Source: Acidobacteriaceae bacterium (GTDB taxonomy: Bacteria; Acidobacteriota; Terriglobia; Terriglobales; Acidobacteriaceae). From it: a stretch of DNA of 64,000 nucleotides. The DNA is taken from assembly GCA_003134655.1 (NCBI GenBank), contig PLBY01000154.1, forward strand, positions 82,501 to 146,500, given 5' to 3'. The translations under genes and the position numbers were made by a program. Under the pieces are notes generated by a model that did no database searches, was not told where the DNA came from, and saw nothing but the letters and a program-made list of their open reading frames with translations. How positions within the stretch are numbered: position 1 is the first letter of the stretch; the number at the start of each line of letters is the position of its first letter. Below, in pieces: positions 53,003 through 62,039 of the stretch.

Positions 53003-53851
53003 TCAGTTGGTGGAAATGGTGAAGTTTACTGTGATTCTCGTTTGAGTTTCGACGGGCTCGGTCCCCTGGAGGTGCGGTTTGAAATGCCACTGTTTGACGG
53101 CTTCCTGGGCGGCGCTGGCCAGGATCGGCGGGCCGCTGAGGACGCGGAGATCCTGGATCACGCCGTTCCTGCTGATCAATGCCTGCAGAATCACCGAGCC
53201 CTGTACCTTCATTTGGCGGGCCAGAAGAGGATAGCTGGGCTTCACGGGCCGATTTACGATTTCGGCGGTGTCGGAGGAAATCTGAACGTGCTCGGCGGCT
53301 TCGGTGGTGAGGTTGGCTGCCGTGTCGGTTGCGTCGTTGGCGGCGGGAGCGTCGGCGACTGAGCTGGGAGGTGAGCCTGGTTGGACATCGACTCGCACTG
53401 AGTTGGTGCCGGGACGGAGCATGCGATGAACGTTTCCGGCGACGACTTCAACCTCGAGCGGGGGCAGCACGGTTCTGATGGCGGTTACAGGCGGAGCGGA
53501 GGTGTCCGCGGGAGCTACGGCCCGAACATCAGCTTTCGGCTTGGCTTTCGCACCGTGAGAGTTCTTGTGGGCTGGCGAGTCCGGCACGGCGGCAACGGGC
53601 GGCGCGGGCTGGACTTGCGTCTGGGCTTGCGGCTGGGCTTGCGGTTGGCCTTGTGACTGGTCGACCGCTTCTTGCGTTTCGGGGAACCAGAAATCACGAT
53701 CGCGGTAGAGAGCGAATCCTAAAGCGAGGAGGAGCAGAGTCAGGGCAACGAGCATCATGCGCTGCTGCTTGGGCGCCTCGGGCCGGCGCGAGCGCGGGTT
53801 TGCCAGCAGGCGACGATTGGTTTTGGCGAGGAATTTGTCGAGGTCAAACAT
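53003..53851 (-). CDS. TonB-family energy transducer
   Basis: 282 residues. A short basic cytoplasmic end is followed by one transmembrane helix at about 32-50 (RMMLVALTLLLLALGFALY). A Gln/Pro/Ala-rich linker spans about 60-115, then a beta-strand region. The C-terminal TonB domain (about 195-282) has VKPSYPLLARQMKVQGSVIL, SGPPILASAAQEAVKQWHFK and a final TQTRITVNFTIS. Such proteins carry the energy of an ExbBD-type motor to outer-membrane receptors. No exbB or exbD is nearby, though motAB, a related motor family, starts about 1.3 kb downstream. No good ribosome-binding site is seen, so the start is likely but not certain. Confidence 0.9.
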   Translation of the reverse strand: MFDLDKFLAKTNRRLLANPRSRRPEAPKQQRMMLVALTLLLLALGFALYRDRDFWFPETQEAVDQSQGQPQAQPQAQTQVQPAPPVAAVPDSPAHKNSHGAKAKPKADVRAVAPADTSAPPVTAIRTVLPPLEVEVVAGNVHRMLRPGTNSVRVDVQPGSPPSSVADAPAANDATDTAANLTTEAAEHVQISSDTAEIVNRPVKPSYPLLARQMKVQGSVILQALISRNGVIQDLRVLSGPPILASAAQEAVKQWHFKPHLQGTEPVETQTRITVNFTISTN

Positions 53852-54177
53852 GCGGGGGTGTGACCGCTCCGGATTCTGCGGATAGTATGCCTAGAAAATC
53901 GGCGAAAGGCCAGAAGAAGCGGAGGCCGGGCGAACTCAGATGGGCAGGCACCGGGGACGTTGATGGATCGTTGTATGTTGGCCGTGACTTTTCAGGGCTT
54001 GCGTGGTCGGCATGGCTGGTTCCGATGGCGGCGGACAACGACGTTGGGCGAAACGATTATCGTGCTTTCCTTCGAAGCACAAGGAGCAGCAGACCGAGAA
54101 CTGTAGCTACGACTAGGACTGGCAGCAGGCTGCCCAGCGGACACATTTCCAGCTAGTTGTTGAAACCACCTCTACGA
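53852..54177. other. Intergenic region between tonB-like and DUF1801 genes
   Basis: 326 bases. A plus-strand open frame crosses it and the start of the tonB-like gene, but shows no domain, codon bias or ribosome-binding site. I see no other feature. Confidence 0.4.
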
Positions 54178-54606
54178 TCATTGACCCTGGGTGTTCGCGT
54201 TCGCGCGCTTGGCGGCCAGAGATTTGACGATCAGGGTCTCCAATATGTGTTGGTCCACATCCGCGAGCTTTTTGATGTAGAGGCAGCCCTTGCCGGTTGA
54301 ATGTTTGCCAAGTTTTGCTAGCAGCGCCGACGCCTCACCAAACCCGGTCACTCCATACAGAACAGTCGCGGCCTTACGCGGAGAAAGAGCGATCACCGGC
54401 GCATCGCCCTCGCGCCCGCTCTCGTACTTGTAGTGGTAGCTGCCGAAGCCAATGATGGAGGGCCCCCACATTCGCGGCTTTTCTCCGGCCGCATTTTGCA
54501 TCAACTTGATCAGTGCCTTGGCGTCTGAGCGCCTGACCGGGTCCGTGAGGGCATCGATAAACGTCGCCACACTCAATTTGGTGGGTTTGGTTTTGTTGTC
54601 TGCCAT
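54178..54606 (-). CDS. DUF1801 domain protein
   Basis: 142 residues from an ATG with AGGAG five bases upstream; the longer frame to 54708 has no such site. The small alpha/beta DUF1801 (YdhG-like) fold is seen in VATFIDALTDPVRRSDAKAL, KPRMWGPSIIGFGSYHYKYE, APVIALSPRKAATVLYGVTG and STGKGCLYIKKLADVDQHIL. It is cytoplasmic and small. The function of the family is not established. It stands alone, with a repetitive stretch upstream. Confidence 0.9.
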   Translation of the reverse strand: MADNKTKPTKLSVATFIDALTDPVRRSDAKALIKLMQNAAGEKPRMWGPSIIGFGSYHYKYESGREGDAPVIALSPRKAATVLYGVTGFGEASALLAKLGKHSTGKGCLYIKKLADVDQHILETLIVKSLAAKRANANTQGQ

Positions 54607-54775
54607 TGCGCTCCTGCCTTTCGCTCCCAAGGCTAAACTAGTCCGCGATGGCGGGCAAACATGAAGCAATTGCTGCGAACAGACGTGGGTGTTGAAAGAT
54701 CGCGTCAAGCGACCGTAGTTTCGGCTGGGAGAAATGGGGCTGGTGGAAGTTACATGGGGCCCGTCGAAAATCTTT

Positions 54776-54855
54776 AACCACTAAGGACACGAAGGTACAC
54801 GAAGGGAAGTCCTCTGCCCACCAAGAGGCTATTCGCCACAGAGGACACGGAGGGA
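54776..54855. repeat. Imperfect repeats of the type GGACACGAAGG
   Basis: ACACGAAGG occurs at 54787-54795 and 54797-54805, and a related GAGGACACGGAGG near 54842. These runs resemble the dispersed purine-rich intergenic repeats found in many soil bacteria. No coding function. Confidence 0.45.
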
Positions 54856-54862
54856 CCTTGCG

Positions 54863-56149
54863 TCAACAGGCCAGTTGGTCGCGCGTGATCTTTAGACCTG
54901 GTAGATTCCCGAGGACTGTGACTGCGACCGAATCGGTTTTGAAGAATTCGTTTGCCAGGCCGGTCAGGTCTTCGGCGGTGACGGCTTCGATTTTTTCGAT
55001 CAGTTCGTCGAGGTCGTAGAAGCGGTCGAAATACATTTCCTGGCGCGCCAGGTTCGACATGCGGGCGGTGCTCGATTCGAGGGAGAGCATCAGGCTGCCC
55101 TTGAGCTGGGCTTTGGAGCGCTTGAGTTCTTCTTCGGGCACGGGTTCTGCTTTGAGGCTGCGGAACTCTTTGACTACTGACTGCACGACTTTGGACGCAG
55201 ACGCGAGCGAGGTGCCGGCGTAGACGGCGAGGCATCCGGTGTCGCGGTAGGGGTTGAGATCGCTGTAGATGGAGTAGGCCAGGCCCTGGCGCTCGCGAAT
55301 GTTCTGGAAGAGGCGGGAGCTCATGCCGCCACCGAGCAGAGTGTTGAGAATGTATCCGGCGTGGCGCTTCTCGTGGGCGATGGGATAGGCGGGGACGCCG
55401 AGGCAGAGTTGCACCTGCTCGAGAGCTTTCTTGTTGCGCAGGATGATGCGGGAGACGGTTTTGGGTGCTATGGAATGGAAGCCGTTTTTTCCGTCTTTCC
55501 ATGGCTTCATGTGCTCGAAAGCTTTGGTGACCAGCTCGACGAAGCGGTCATGATCGAGATTGCCGGCTGCGGAGACGATGATGTTGCCGGGGGCGAAGCG
55601 GTGGGCGTAGGCTTCGACGACCGACGGACGCTCGAAGCGCTTCACGGTTTCTTTGGTGCCGAGGATCGGCTTGCCGAGAGGGTGATCCTTGAAAAAATTC
55701 TGGGTGAAGATTTCGTGGACGAGATAGTCGGGATTGTCTTCGTCCATTTTGATTTCTTCGAGGATGACACCGCGTTCGCGGGCGATGTCGGCGGCATCGA
55801 AAACTGGATTCAGAACCAGGTCGCTGAGAATGTCGAGCGCGGTGGGGACGTGTTCGTCGAGAACTTTGACGTTGAAGCAGATGCATTCCTTGGCAGTGAA
55901 GGCGTCCATGTTGCCGCCGATGGAGTCGACTTGACGGGCGATTTCTTCCGCGGTGCGGTGCTTGGTCCCTTTAAAGACCATGTGCTCGATGAAGTGGGAG
56001 ATACCATTCGACTCGGAGTCTTCATCGCGGGATCCGGTCTGAAGCCAGATTCCGATGGAGGCGGAGCGGATGTGCTGCATCTGCTCAGTGATGACGGTCA
56101 GGCCGTTGGGCAGCTTTTGACGACGAATATTGCGGACTTCTTTTACCAT
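54863..56149 (-). CDS. M16 family zinc metallopeptidase (processing-peptidase type)
   Basis: 428 residues, the length of single-module M16B enzymes. The inverted zinc motif is intact in GISHFIEHMVFKGTKHR (HxxEH), with the distal glutamate in the ENP/ECICFNVKVL region about 75 residues later. Further family segments are LPNGLTVITEQMQHIRSASI, GIWLQTGSRDEDSESNGI, NIIVSAAGNLDHDRFVELV, GGGMSSRLFQNIRERQGLAY and YAGTSLASASKVV. No signal peptide is present, so it is probably cytoplasmic. AGGA precedes the ATG. Relatives degrade peptides or process precursors; in bacteria the natural substrate is generally unknown. It is divergent from rlmN. Confidence 0.94.
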   Translation of the reverse strand: MVKEVRNIRRQKLPNGLTVITEQMQHIRSASIGIWLQTGSRDEDSESNGISHFIEHMVFKGTKHRTAEEIARQVDSIGGNMDAFTAKECICFNVKVLDEHVPTALDILSDLVLNPVFDAADIARERGVILEEIKMDEDNPDYLVHEIFTQNFFKDHPLGKPILGTKETVKRFERPSVVEAYAHRFAPGNIIVSAAGNLDHDRFVELVTKAFEHMKPWKDGKNGFHSIAPKTVSRIILRNKKALEQVQLCLGVPAYPIAHEKRHAGYILNTLLGGGMSSRLFQNIRERQGLAYSIYSDLNPYRDTGCLAVYAGTSLASASKVVQSVVKEFRSLKAEPVPEEELKRSKAQLKGSLMLSLESSTARMSNLARQEMYFDRFYDLDELIEKIEAVTAEDLTGLANEFFKTDSVAVTVLGNLPGLKITRDQLAC

Positions 56150-56363
56150 TGCGAATCCTGATCGAAATACTAGTTAGTAAACCCAAGGAAACTTGGTTGT
56201 AGGAGGTCTTTACTATTCTGACATAGGGGCGGAGGGTGTGCGAGAATAGTTTAGTGATTTAGAATCAGTGGGTTAAGCGGAAAGTTTAAATTTCCGTCTG
56301 GTTGAGAAATCCAGTAGTGGGAGTTTGTCGGGAGGCCGACGATCGGCAGTCTTTAAGAGGGCT

Positions 56364-57614
56364 ATGGCAGATTCGTCACAAGTCGCGCTGCTCGGGTTGG
56401 ATCGGGCGGAACTCACCTCGTTGGTGGAGAGCCTGGGTGAGCCGGCATATCGCGGGCAGCAGCTACGGGACGCGGTGTACCGGCAGCGGGTGAAGTCGGT
56501 GGAAGAGATTTCGACGCTGTCACAGCAGCTGCGAGGGAAGTTGACGGAGAAGGGTGTGGCGGTGGGACTGCCGCGGATCGCGCAGAAGTTTGTGTCTCAG
56601 GATGGAACGGTGCGGTATCTGATTGCGTTGGCCGATGGGCAGACGGTGGAGACCGTGTGGATGCCGGAGGGGGACGGTGGGGAAGCGGGGGATGGGAGCG
56701 AGGCGGGGGAGCAGGCGGAACGATTTGTGGAGAGCGCCAGTGCAAGTACCTCAGGGGCTGAAGCCCTGTTATCAATAGAGAAGCCAACCGCAGCGCTGAA
56801 GCGCTGCGCCACCCAAAAGCAAGAACAAGGTCAGAGACCGAAACAGGGACAGAATCAGGGGCGGTCGACGATTTGCATTTCGAGTCAGGTGGGGTGCGCG
56901 GTGGATTGCCAGTTTTGTCTGACAGCGCTGCTGGGGGTCAAACGAAACCTGACCGCTGGCGAGATTGTGGGGCAGGTGTGCGCGGTGCTGAAAGATCAGC
57001 AGGTTTCGCCGCCGGAGGATCGCATCAACCTGGTGTTCATGGGGATGGGCGAGCCGTTCCTGAACTATGACAATTTTGTGAAGGCGGCGCGGTTGTTGGT
57101 GGAGGAAATTGGCATCGCGGAGCGTCGGATGACGGTGTCGACGGCGGGGATCGTGCCGCGGATTCACGATTTTGGCGGGGAGAAGATCCGGCCGAAGCTG
57201 GCGATTTCGTTGAATGCTTCGAACGATGCGCTACGCACGCGGCTGATGCCGCTGAACAAGAAATGGAATCTGGAAATGCTGATGGCGGCGGCGAAGGAGT
57301 ATCCGCTGCGAACGCGGGAATGGATTACGTTTGAGTATGTGCTGCTCGGGGGAGTGAACGACGGGCCAGAGAACGCTAGAGAAGTGGTTGAGTTGCTGCG
57401 CGGGATGCGGTGCAAAGTGAATTTGATTGCGCTGAATCCGGGGCCGGGAATTGAGTTTGCGACTCCGGACGTGGAGCAGGTGGCGGAGTTTCAGAAGATT
57501 CTGCGGGAGAGTGGAGTTCCGGCATTTGTGCGGTGTCCGCGGGGTCGGGACATTTATGCGGCGTGCGGACAACTCAAGCGTACGGTCGAGATTGCCACAG
57601 CACCGGCACCGTAG
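56364..57614 (+). CDS. rlmN: 23S rRNA (adenine-2503-C2)-methyltransferase RlmN with internal insertion
   Basis: About 416 residues from the ATG at 56364 (AAGAGG just upstream). The radical SAM enzyme methylates A2503 of 23S rRNA and A37 of some tRNAs. Seen are GEPAYRGQQLRDAVYRQ, the SAM cluster motif CAVDCQFC (C178, C182, C185), VFMGMGEPFLNYDNFVKAA, RPKLAISLNASND and the catalytic cysteine segment RCPRGRDIYAACGQL. Between VETVWMPEG and RSTICISSQVGC, where relatives have almost nothing, there are about 65 extra residues (102-166), rich in Gly, Glu and Gln. Part of this insertion (about 130-149) is encoded by a REP-like hairpin element. Without it the length is normal. The 3' end overlaps the convergent kinase gene by 41 bases. 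Confidence 0.95.
   Translation: MADSSQVALLGLDRAELTSLVESLGEPAYRGQQLRDAVYRQRVKSVEEISTLSQQLRGKLTEKGVAVGLPRIAQKFVSQDGTVRYLIALADGQTVETVWMPEGDGGEAGDGSEAGEQAERFVESASASTSGAEALLSIEKPTAALKRCATQKQEQGQRPKQGQNQGRSTICISSQVGCAVDCQFCLTALLGVKRNLTAGEIVGQVCAVLKDQQVSPPEDRINLVFMGMGEPFLNYDNFVKAARLLVEEIGIAERRMTVSTAGIVPRIHDFGGEKIRPKLAISLNASNDALRTRLMPLNKKWNLEMLMAAAKEYPLRTREWITFEYVLLGGVNDGPENAREVVELLRGMRCKVNLIALNPGPGIEFATPDVEQVAEFQKILRESGVPAFVRCPRGRDIYAACGQLKRTVEIATAPAP
56752..56809. repeat. REP-like hairpin pair inside rlmN
   Basis: CAGGGGCTGAAGCCCTG (56752-56768) and CGCAGCGCTGAAGCGCTGCG (56790-56809), the latter a perfect eight-base stem with a TGAA loop. The layout of two hairpins about 20 bases apart is typical of intergenic REP pairs, yet this one is inside a coding frame and read through. 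Confidence 0.7.
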
Positions 57615-59328
57615 ATTCCTTGGGCTTGGAAGGTGCGGACTGCGTCGCGGGAAGGTGCACGCGGAGTATGATCGTGCCATCTTCGCGGCGCTCGCGTGAA
57701 ATTTGACCGCGGTGCTCCTGCAAGATGCCTTGACATGCGCTCAGTCCAAGGGCGTCTTCGGGATCGAGCGGCGAAGCGGTGTGAGGGTCGGTGGTCGGGG
57801 CCATAGGGTCTGTGACGATTTGCAGCACGGAAGTGTTTGTCTGCCGCAGAGTACTCACGGTCAGGACGCGGCCACCCCGTTCACTGAGCACGTGCAGACA
57901 GCTGGCGACGAGTTGCAGACAGACCTGAAGCAGCTGATTGGAATCCCCTAAAACTTTTGCGAGAGCAGGATCGAACTGGGTGCGGACTTCGATGCCGAGA
58001 GCTTCCCACTGAGATTGCGTCAGCTTCACAGCGGTGCGTGCCAGGGTGTTGAGGTCGAGGGGACTTTTGGGAGCAGGGGACTGGCGGGCAAAGCTGATGA
58101 GACTGGCGACGAGCGACTTGGTGCGGCGGACATATTGTCCGATTTTTGCTGCAACCGGCCTCTGATCGTCCGTGAGCGGCGTGCTGAGGAGCATGTCGGA
58201 ATAACCGAGCATCGCGGTGATGGGATTGTTGAGTTCGTGCGCGGCGCCGCCGACCAGTTGGCCGATGGAGGCCAGTTTTTCGGACTGAAGGATCTGGGCC
58301 TGCAGACGGTTCAGGTTTTCAAAAGACTCCTGCGAGTGATTCAGGAGGCGGATCAGTTCGCGATCGAGAAGATGCTGGCGCCGGAAGATCATGACGCCCA
58401 TGAAGAATGCTGCGGCCAGAGTTAAGGCGAGCCGGAATACGCGTACGCGAGAGGGCACCTGGTTGTCGGAGAGGGCCCAGGCGGCGAAAAGAGGCAGCGA
58501 GAACACCGCAATCATGCTGCAGCGGGCAACCCATACGCCGTAGAGCGTCGAGACCTCGCGGGCATCGGAGGCGGGCTTCTCGGCGTGCGTCTGCAGGCCG
58601 ATCCAGGTGAGCCATGCCATGGCGGCAACCATGGGAATGTCGTAAAGGCTGCCGCTGTAATACACCTTCCGGCCGATCGCCCAGTTCGAGACCGTGGAAC
58701 TGGCGGCATAACAGAAGCTCATGCCAAACAGGCCCGCGTACAGTTTTCGCCATTCGGCTTTACTGGTGATCCAGCAGGCACAGAGACCGAGCAGGAAGGC
58801 AACCTCCTCGGAGGTATAGACGGCATTCAAATGCCGGTTATAGGCGGCGATATCGGCCACGACGTACTGCCACGGGATGACGAGCAGGACGTACAGATAG
58901 AACCACCAGGTCAGCAGCAGAGCGAAATCGAGACGTCCAACACGGGCGGCATATTCGTCGCGAGGAGCGTGGGGACGGATGGCCAAGGCGGCCATGAACG
59001 GAACAATGTGCAAGAACAGAATGATGTCCCCGGCGAACAGGTCCGGGACATCCGTGTGCAGGACCACTTCGTAATAGGTCCAAAGCAGTTGATAAATGAG
59101 CCAGAAAGAAATGCCGAGAGTGATCAGGGCCCAGAACAGGCGCATGCGTCCCTGAGAGCGAAGCACTAGCGGAACGAAGGCTGCGGTACCGGAAATCAAA
59201 AAGAGGCACTGAACGATATCGCTGAGGGCAGTCAACTGAAACGAGCGAGGCAGAAAGAGAGCAGCGAGAACGAAGGCCGCCAATAATCCGGCGACCGCCA
59301 GCAACCAGAAATGGGAACGCCTACTCAA
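57574..59328 (-). CDS. Membrane histidine kinase with degenerate ATP-binding domain
   Basis: 584 residues. Residues 1-320 contain about nine or ten hydrophobic helices with no periplasmic domain. The dimerisation/phospho-acceptor domain is intact: SEKLASIGQLVGGAAHELNN with H364. The ATPase domain is not. The N-box, normally with a conserved Asn pair, reads DSNQLLQVCLQLVASCLHVL with no asparagine at the key places. The DxGxG box is replaced by VTDPMAPTTDP. Only ALGLSACQGILQEHRGQI recalls the G2 region. It may act as a phosphatase, a docking partner or a pseudokinase. No response regulator adjoins it on this strand; the NarL-type pair is 168 bases away, divergent. Confidence 0.88.
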   Translation of the reverse strand: MSRRSHFWLLAVAGLLAAFVLAALFLPRSFQLTALSDIVQCLFLISGTAAFVPLVLRSQGRMRLFWALITLGISFWLIYQLLWTYYEVVLHTDVPDLFAGDIILFLHIVPFMAALAIRPHAPRDEYAARVGRLDFALLLTWWFYLYVLLVIPWQYVVADIAAYNRHLNAVYTSEEVAFLLGLCACWITSKAEWRKLYAGLFGMSFCYAASSTVSNWAIGRKVYYSGSLYDIPMVAAMAWLTWIGLQTHAEKPASDAREVSTLYGVWVARCSMIAVFSLPLFAAWALSDNQVPSRVRVFRLALTLAAAFFMGVMIFRRQHLLDRELIRLLNHSQESFENLNRLQAQILQSEKLASIGQLVGGAAHELNNPITAMLGYSDMLLSTPLTDDQRPVAAKIGQYVRRTKSLVASLISFARQSPAPKSPLDLNTLARTAVKLTQSQWEALGIEVRTQFDPALAKVLGDSNQLLQVCLQLVASCLHVLSERGGRVLTVSTLRQTNTSVLQIVTDPMAPTTDPHTASPLDPEDALGLSACQGILQEHRGQISRERREDGTIILRVHLPATQSAPSKPKESTVPVLWQSRPYA

Positions 59329-59495
59329 GACATGCCTCAGGAGTCATTTTAGACGGGATCGCCGTGGCGCATGGGTTACTGTGGTAACCCTCAGTCGCGG
59401 CGCCGGCAGGTGTACCCCAGAGTCTCACTTGCTGGTAAGCTATTCTTATTCAATAATATGCAGCAAAGCCGCCACGCCTTTGGAGAACGAATCCA

Positions 59496-61316
59496 TTGAA
59501 TCTTCGCGTAGAGCGCTACCGACACTCCTGGAGAATGAGAATTCCGCTTGATCCGGGCGAAACCCGCCGGATCGAGCGGTGGCTGGCGACTGCCCGGGTG
59601 TTTCTGGCGGTTTCAACGCTGGTGGCGATCCGCATGGATCCTACCGAACTGGGGAATTCGTGGGCGGCTTACGGGCTGTTCGTGTTTTATTTGGCGAACG
59701 CGAGTGTGATCCTGATGCTGCTGAAGCGCAGGCAGCAGTCGACCGCGGGCTTTCGGCTACTGGTGCACGCTGGGGATGTGGCTTGGCCCGCTTTGATTTC
59801 AATTTTCGCGGAAGGACCGAGGGCACCGTTTTATCTCTTCTTTTTCTTCGTGCTGGCGGCGGCGGCCTATCGGTGGGGACTTTGGGAAACGCTGGCAACA
59901 GCGGCGGCCGAAGTCGCGTTGCTGTGGATTGAAAGCTTTGTTCTGCTCCACGTGTGGCTGGGGCCGGGAGGATCGGCGTCGTGGCGGACTCTGCTCGGAC
60001 TGCGGGTGAACGCGGGCACGTTTGAACCGCAACGGCTATTCATGCTGTCGATCTACCTGCTGGTGATGGGTCTGTTGCTGGGGTATCTGGCGGAGCAGCA
60101 GAAGCACTTGCGGGCGGAAAAGGCAGTGCTGACGGGGACTTTGTCGCGGGTGCGTGTGGAAGCGGGCCTGACGGGGACGATTGAGCAGATTTTCCACGAA
60201 GCGATGTCGATGTACGGGGCATCGCGAGTGGTAGTGGCATCCCAGGAGTCGCACAGCCAGCGCGTCTTTGTGGGAGAACTGGAAAAGGCGAGCGGACGTG
60301 TGCCTTCGGAGTTCCGCTGGCTGGACTCGGGCCCGCGCGACGCGAAAACCTATCTGGATGATTTTCCGGGGGACGCGTGTTTCGCCGCGTTCGACGGGGA
60401 TCGATGGACAACGCTAGCGCTGGATGAGGGGGGCCATCAAGTGGCAGTGGAGAATCTGGCGCCGATTTCTCAACTGCGGCAAGTCCGGGCTTTTGACTCA
60501 GTCATAACGGTGGCATTTTTGTTTGGGAGCGAATGGAGAGGACGGGTATTTCTTTTCAACCCGTCGTGGCGGGGCGAGAAGCAGGAGGAGCTCCGCTTTT
60601 TGCTGGATCTGGTGCACCAGGTTGGGCCTGCGGTTTACAACGTGTATCTTCTGCACCGATTGCGACGACGCGCGGGAGCAGCGGAGCGCGCGCGGTTTGC
60701 GCGGGAATTGCATGACGGAGCGGTGCAGTCGCTGATTGCTGTGGAAATGCAGGTGGACGTGCTGCGGCGACAAGCCGACGCGGGCAAGCCGATTGGCTCG
60801 GAATTAGGGCGTATCCAGGGACTGCTGCGCGAAGAAGTGCTGAAGCTGCGGGAACTGATGCAGCAGATGAAAGCGATCGATGTGGATGCGCAACGGTTGC
60901 TCGGGGTGCTGAATGACACTGTCGAACGATTTCAGAGGGAGACCGGGATCAGCGCGCGTTTCGTGACCGACCTTGAGGATCTAGATATGCCGCAAAGAGT
61001 GTGCCGCGAGATCCTGCACATTGTGCAGGAAGGACTCGTGAATGTGAGGAAGCATAGCGGAGCACGACATGCGCTAGTTCGATTGGGAGCGAACCATGAG
61101 AAATGGAGCCTGACCCTGGAAGATGATGGGAAAGGATTCTCCTTTGGGGGACGTTATAACCAGGATCAGCTGGAAGAAGCGGGAAAAGGACCTATGATCA
61201 TAAAGGAACGGGTGCGTTTGATTGCCGGGCAACTCACTGTAGAATCAAATCCCGGACAGGGAACGCGCCTGGAAATCAGCGTGCCTCGAAATGGGGAAGT
61301 GCGACATGAACTTTAA
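59496..61316 (+). CDS. NarL/DesK-type sensor histidine kinase
   Basis: 606 residues from a TTG with GGAG ten bases upstream; a later ATG at 59535 is less well placed. Residues 30-200 hold about six transmembrane helices. A GAF-like domain is likely at about 225-385. The HisKA_3 domain has ERARFARELHDGAVQSL with H406, and the ATPase domain keeps EILHIVQEGLVNVRKHSGA (N-box), TLEDDGKGFSF (G1) and KGPMIIKERVRLIAGQL. So unlike the neighbouring kinase it should be active. It overlaps the response regulator gene by 11 bases and surely works with it. The signal is unknown. Confidence 0.94.
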   Translation: MNLRVERYRHSWRMRIPLDPGETRRIERWLATARVFLAVSTLVAIRMDPTELGNSWAAYGLFVFYLANASVILMLLKRRQQSTAGFRLLVHAGDVAWPALISIFAEGPRAPFYLFFFFVLAAAAYRWGLWETLATAAAEVALLWIESFVLLHVWLGPGGSASWRTLLGLRVNAGTFEPQRLFMLSIYLLVMGLLLGYLAEQQKHLRAEKAVLTGTLSRVRVEAGLTGTIEQIFHEAMSMYGASRVVVASQESHSQRVFVGELEKASGRVPSEFRWLDSGPRDAKTYLDDFPGDACFAAFDGDRWTTLALDEGGHQVAVENLAPISQLRQVRAFDSVITVAFLFGSEWRGRVFLFNPSWRGEKQEELRFLLDLVHQVGPAVYNVYLLHRLRRRAGAAERARFARELHDGAVQSLIAVEMQVDVLRRQADAGKPIGSELGRIQGLLREEVLKLRELMQQMKAIDVDAQRLLGVLNDTVERFQRETGISARFVTDLEDLDMPQRVCREILHIVQEGLVNVRKHSGARHALVRLGANHEKWSLTLEDDGKGFSFGGRYNQDQLEEAGKGPMIIKERVRLIAGQLTVESNPGQGTRLEISVPRNGEVRHEL

Positions 61317-61995
61317 AAAAACGCAGCCGGTACGTCTTGTGATCGCCGATGACCACCCGATTTTCCGCGACGGTCTGCGGCGTTTGCTGGAGGCCGAGGC
61401 TGATCTTAAGGTTCTAGGGGAAGCGTCGGACGGAGCCGAAGCGGTGAAGCTGGCGAAACAGCTGAAGCCCGACATTCTACTGCTCGATCTGGCGATGCCG
61501 AAGCACCCGGGGCTGGAAGCCTTGCGGGATCTGAGTATGCCCGCGAACGCGACTCCGGTGCGGGTGATTCTGCTGACGGCGGCGGCGGAAAAAGGGCAGA
61601 TTGTGGAAGCGCTGCAACTAGGCGCGCGCGGAGTGGTGCTGAAGGATTCCGCGACCCAGTTGTTGCTGAAGGCGATTCACACGGTCATGGCGGGCGAATA
61701 CTGGGTGGGACGCGAGAGCGTCTCGAATCTAGTGCAGTACCTGCGGACATTGATGCAGTCTTCGCATGACGAGGCGCGGCAGAAGAAGTTCGGCCTGACG
61801 CCGCGCGAACTGGAGATCGTTTCGGCTGTGGTGGCGGGGTACTCCAACAAGGAAATAGCGGAATACTTCAAGATCAGCGAAGATACGGTCAAACATCATC
61901 TCAGCAATATTTTTGACAAGCTGGGGGTCTCGACTCGCCTGGAACTGGCGCTGTTTGCGGTGAATCAGGCGCTGCCGCTGAAAAGCATTGCCTGA
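61306..61995 (+). CDS. NarL/LuxR-type response regulator
   Basis: About 229 residues from the ATG at 61306, with GGGGA eight bases upstream; another ATG five codons earlier is possible. The receiver domain has the acidic pair in IADDHPIFRDGLRR, the phosphorylation site ILLLDLAMPKH (D61), ILLTAAAE and the lysine in VVLKDSATQ. The LuxR helix-turn-helix at about 165-225 reads LTPRELEIVSAVVAGYSNKE, IAEYFKISEDTVKHHLSNIF, DKLGVSTRLELALFA. It is co-translated with the sensor kinase. Targets are unknown; the next genes downstream are a repeat element and the Flp pilin. Confidence 0.95.
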   Translation: MNFKKTQPVRLVIADDHPIFRDGLRRLLEAEADLKVLGEASDGAEAVKLAKQLKPDILLLDLAMPKHPGLEALRDLSMPANATPVRVILLTAAAEKGQIVEALQLGARGVVLKDSATQLLLKAIHTVMAGEYWVGRESVSNLVQYLRTLMQSSHDEARQKKFGLTPRELEIVSAVVAGYSNKEIAEYFKISEDTVKHHLSNIFDKLGVSTRLELALFAVNQALPLKSIA

Positions 61996-62023
61996 GAACA
62001 GTTTGCAGGAAGGTGCTATTCGG

Positions 62024-62039
62024 TGGCACTTCCGTGCCA
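62024..62039. repeat. Palindromic element TGGCACTTCCGTGCCA, copy 2
   Basis: Exact reverse complement of the 16-base core at 52729-52744. It lies 29 bases after the response regulator stop. Confidence 0.6.

Noticed and set aside
50717..53851. MotA/MotB considered as ExbB/ExbD partners of the TonB-family protein
   Set aside because: Four-helix MotA with its large cytoplasmic loop and OmpA-type MotB are clear; ExbD lacks the OmpA domain.
53653..54156. Possible plus-strand gene of 167 codons
   Set aside because: Overlaps the start of the TonB-family gene, has no ribosome-binding site or recognisable domain.
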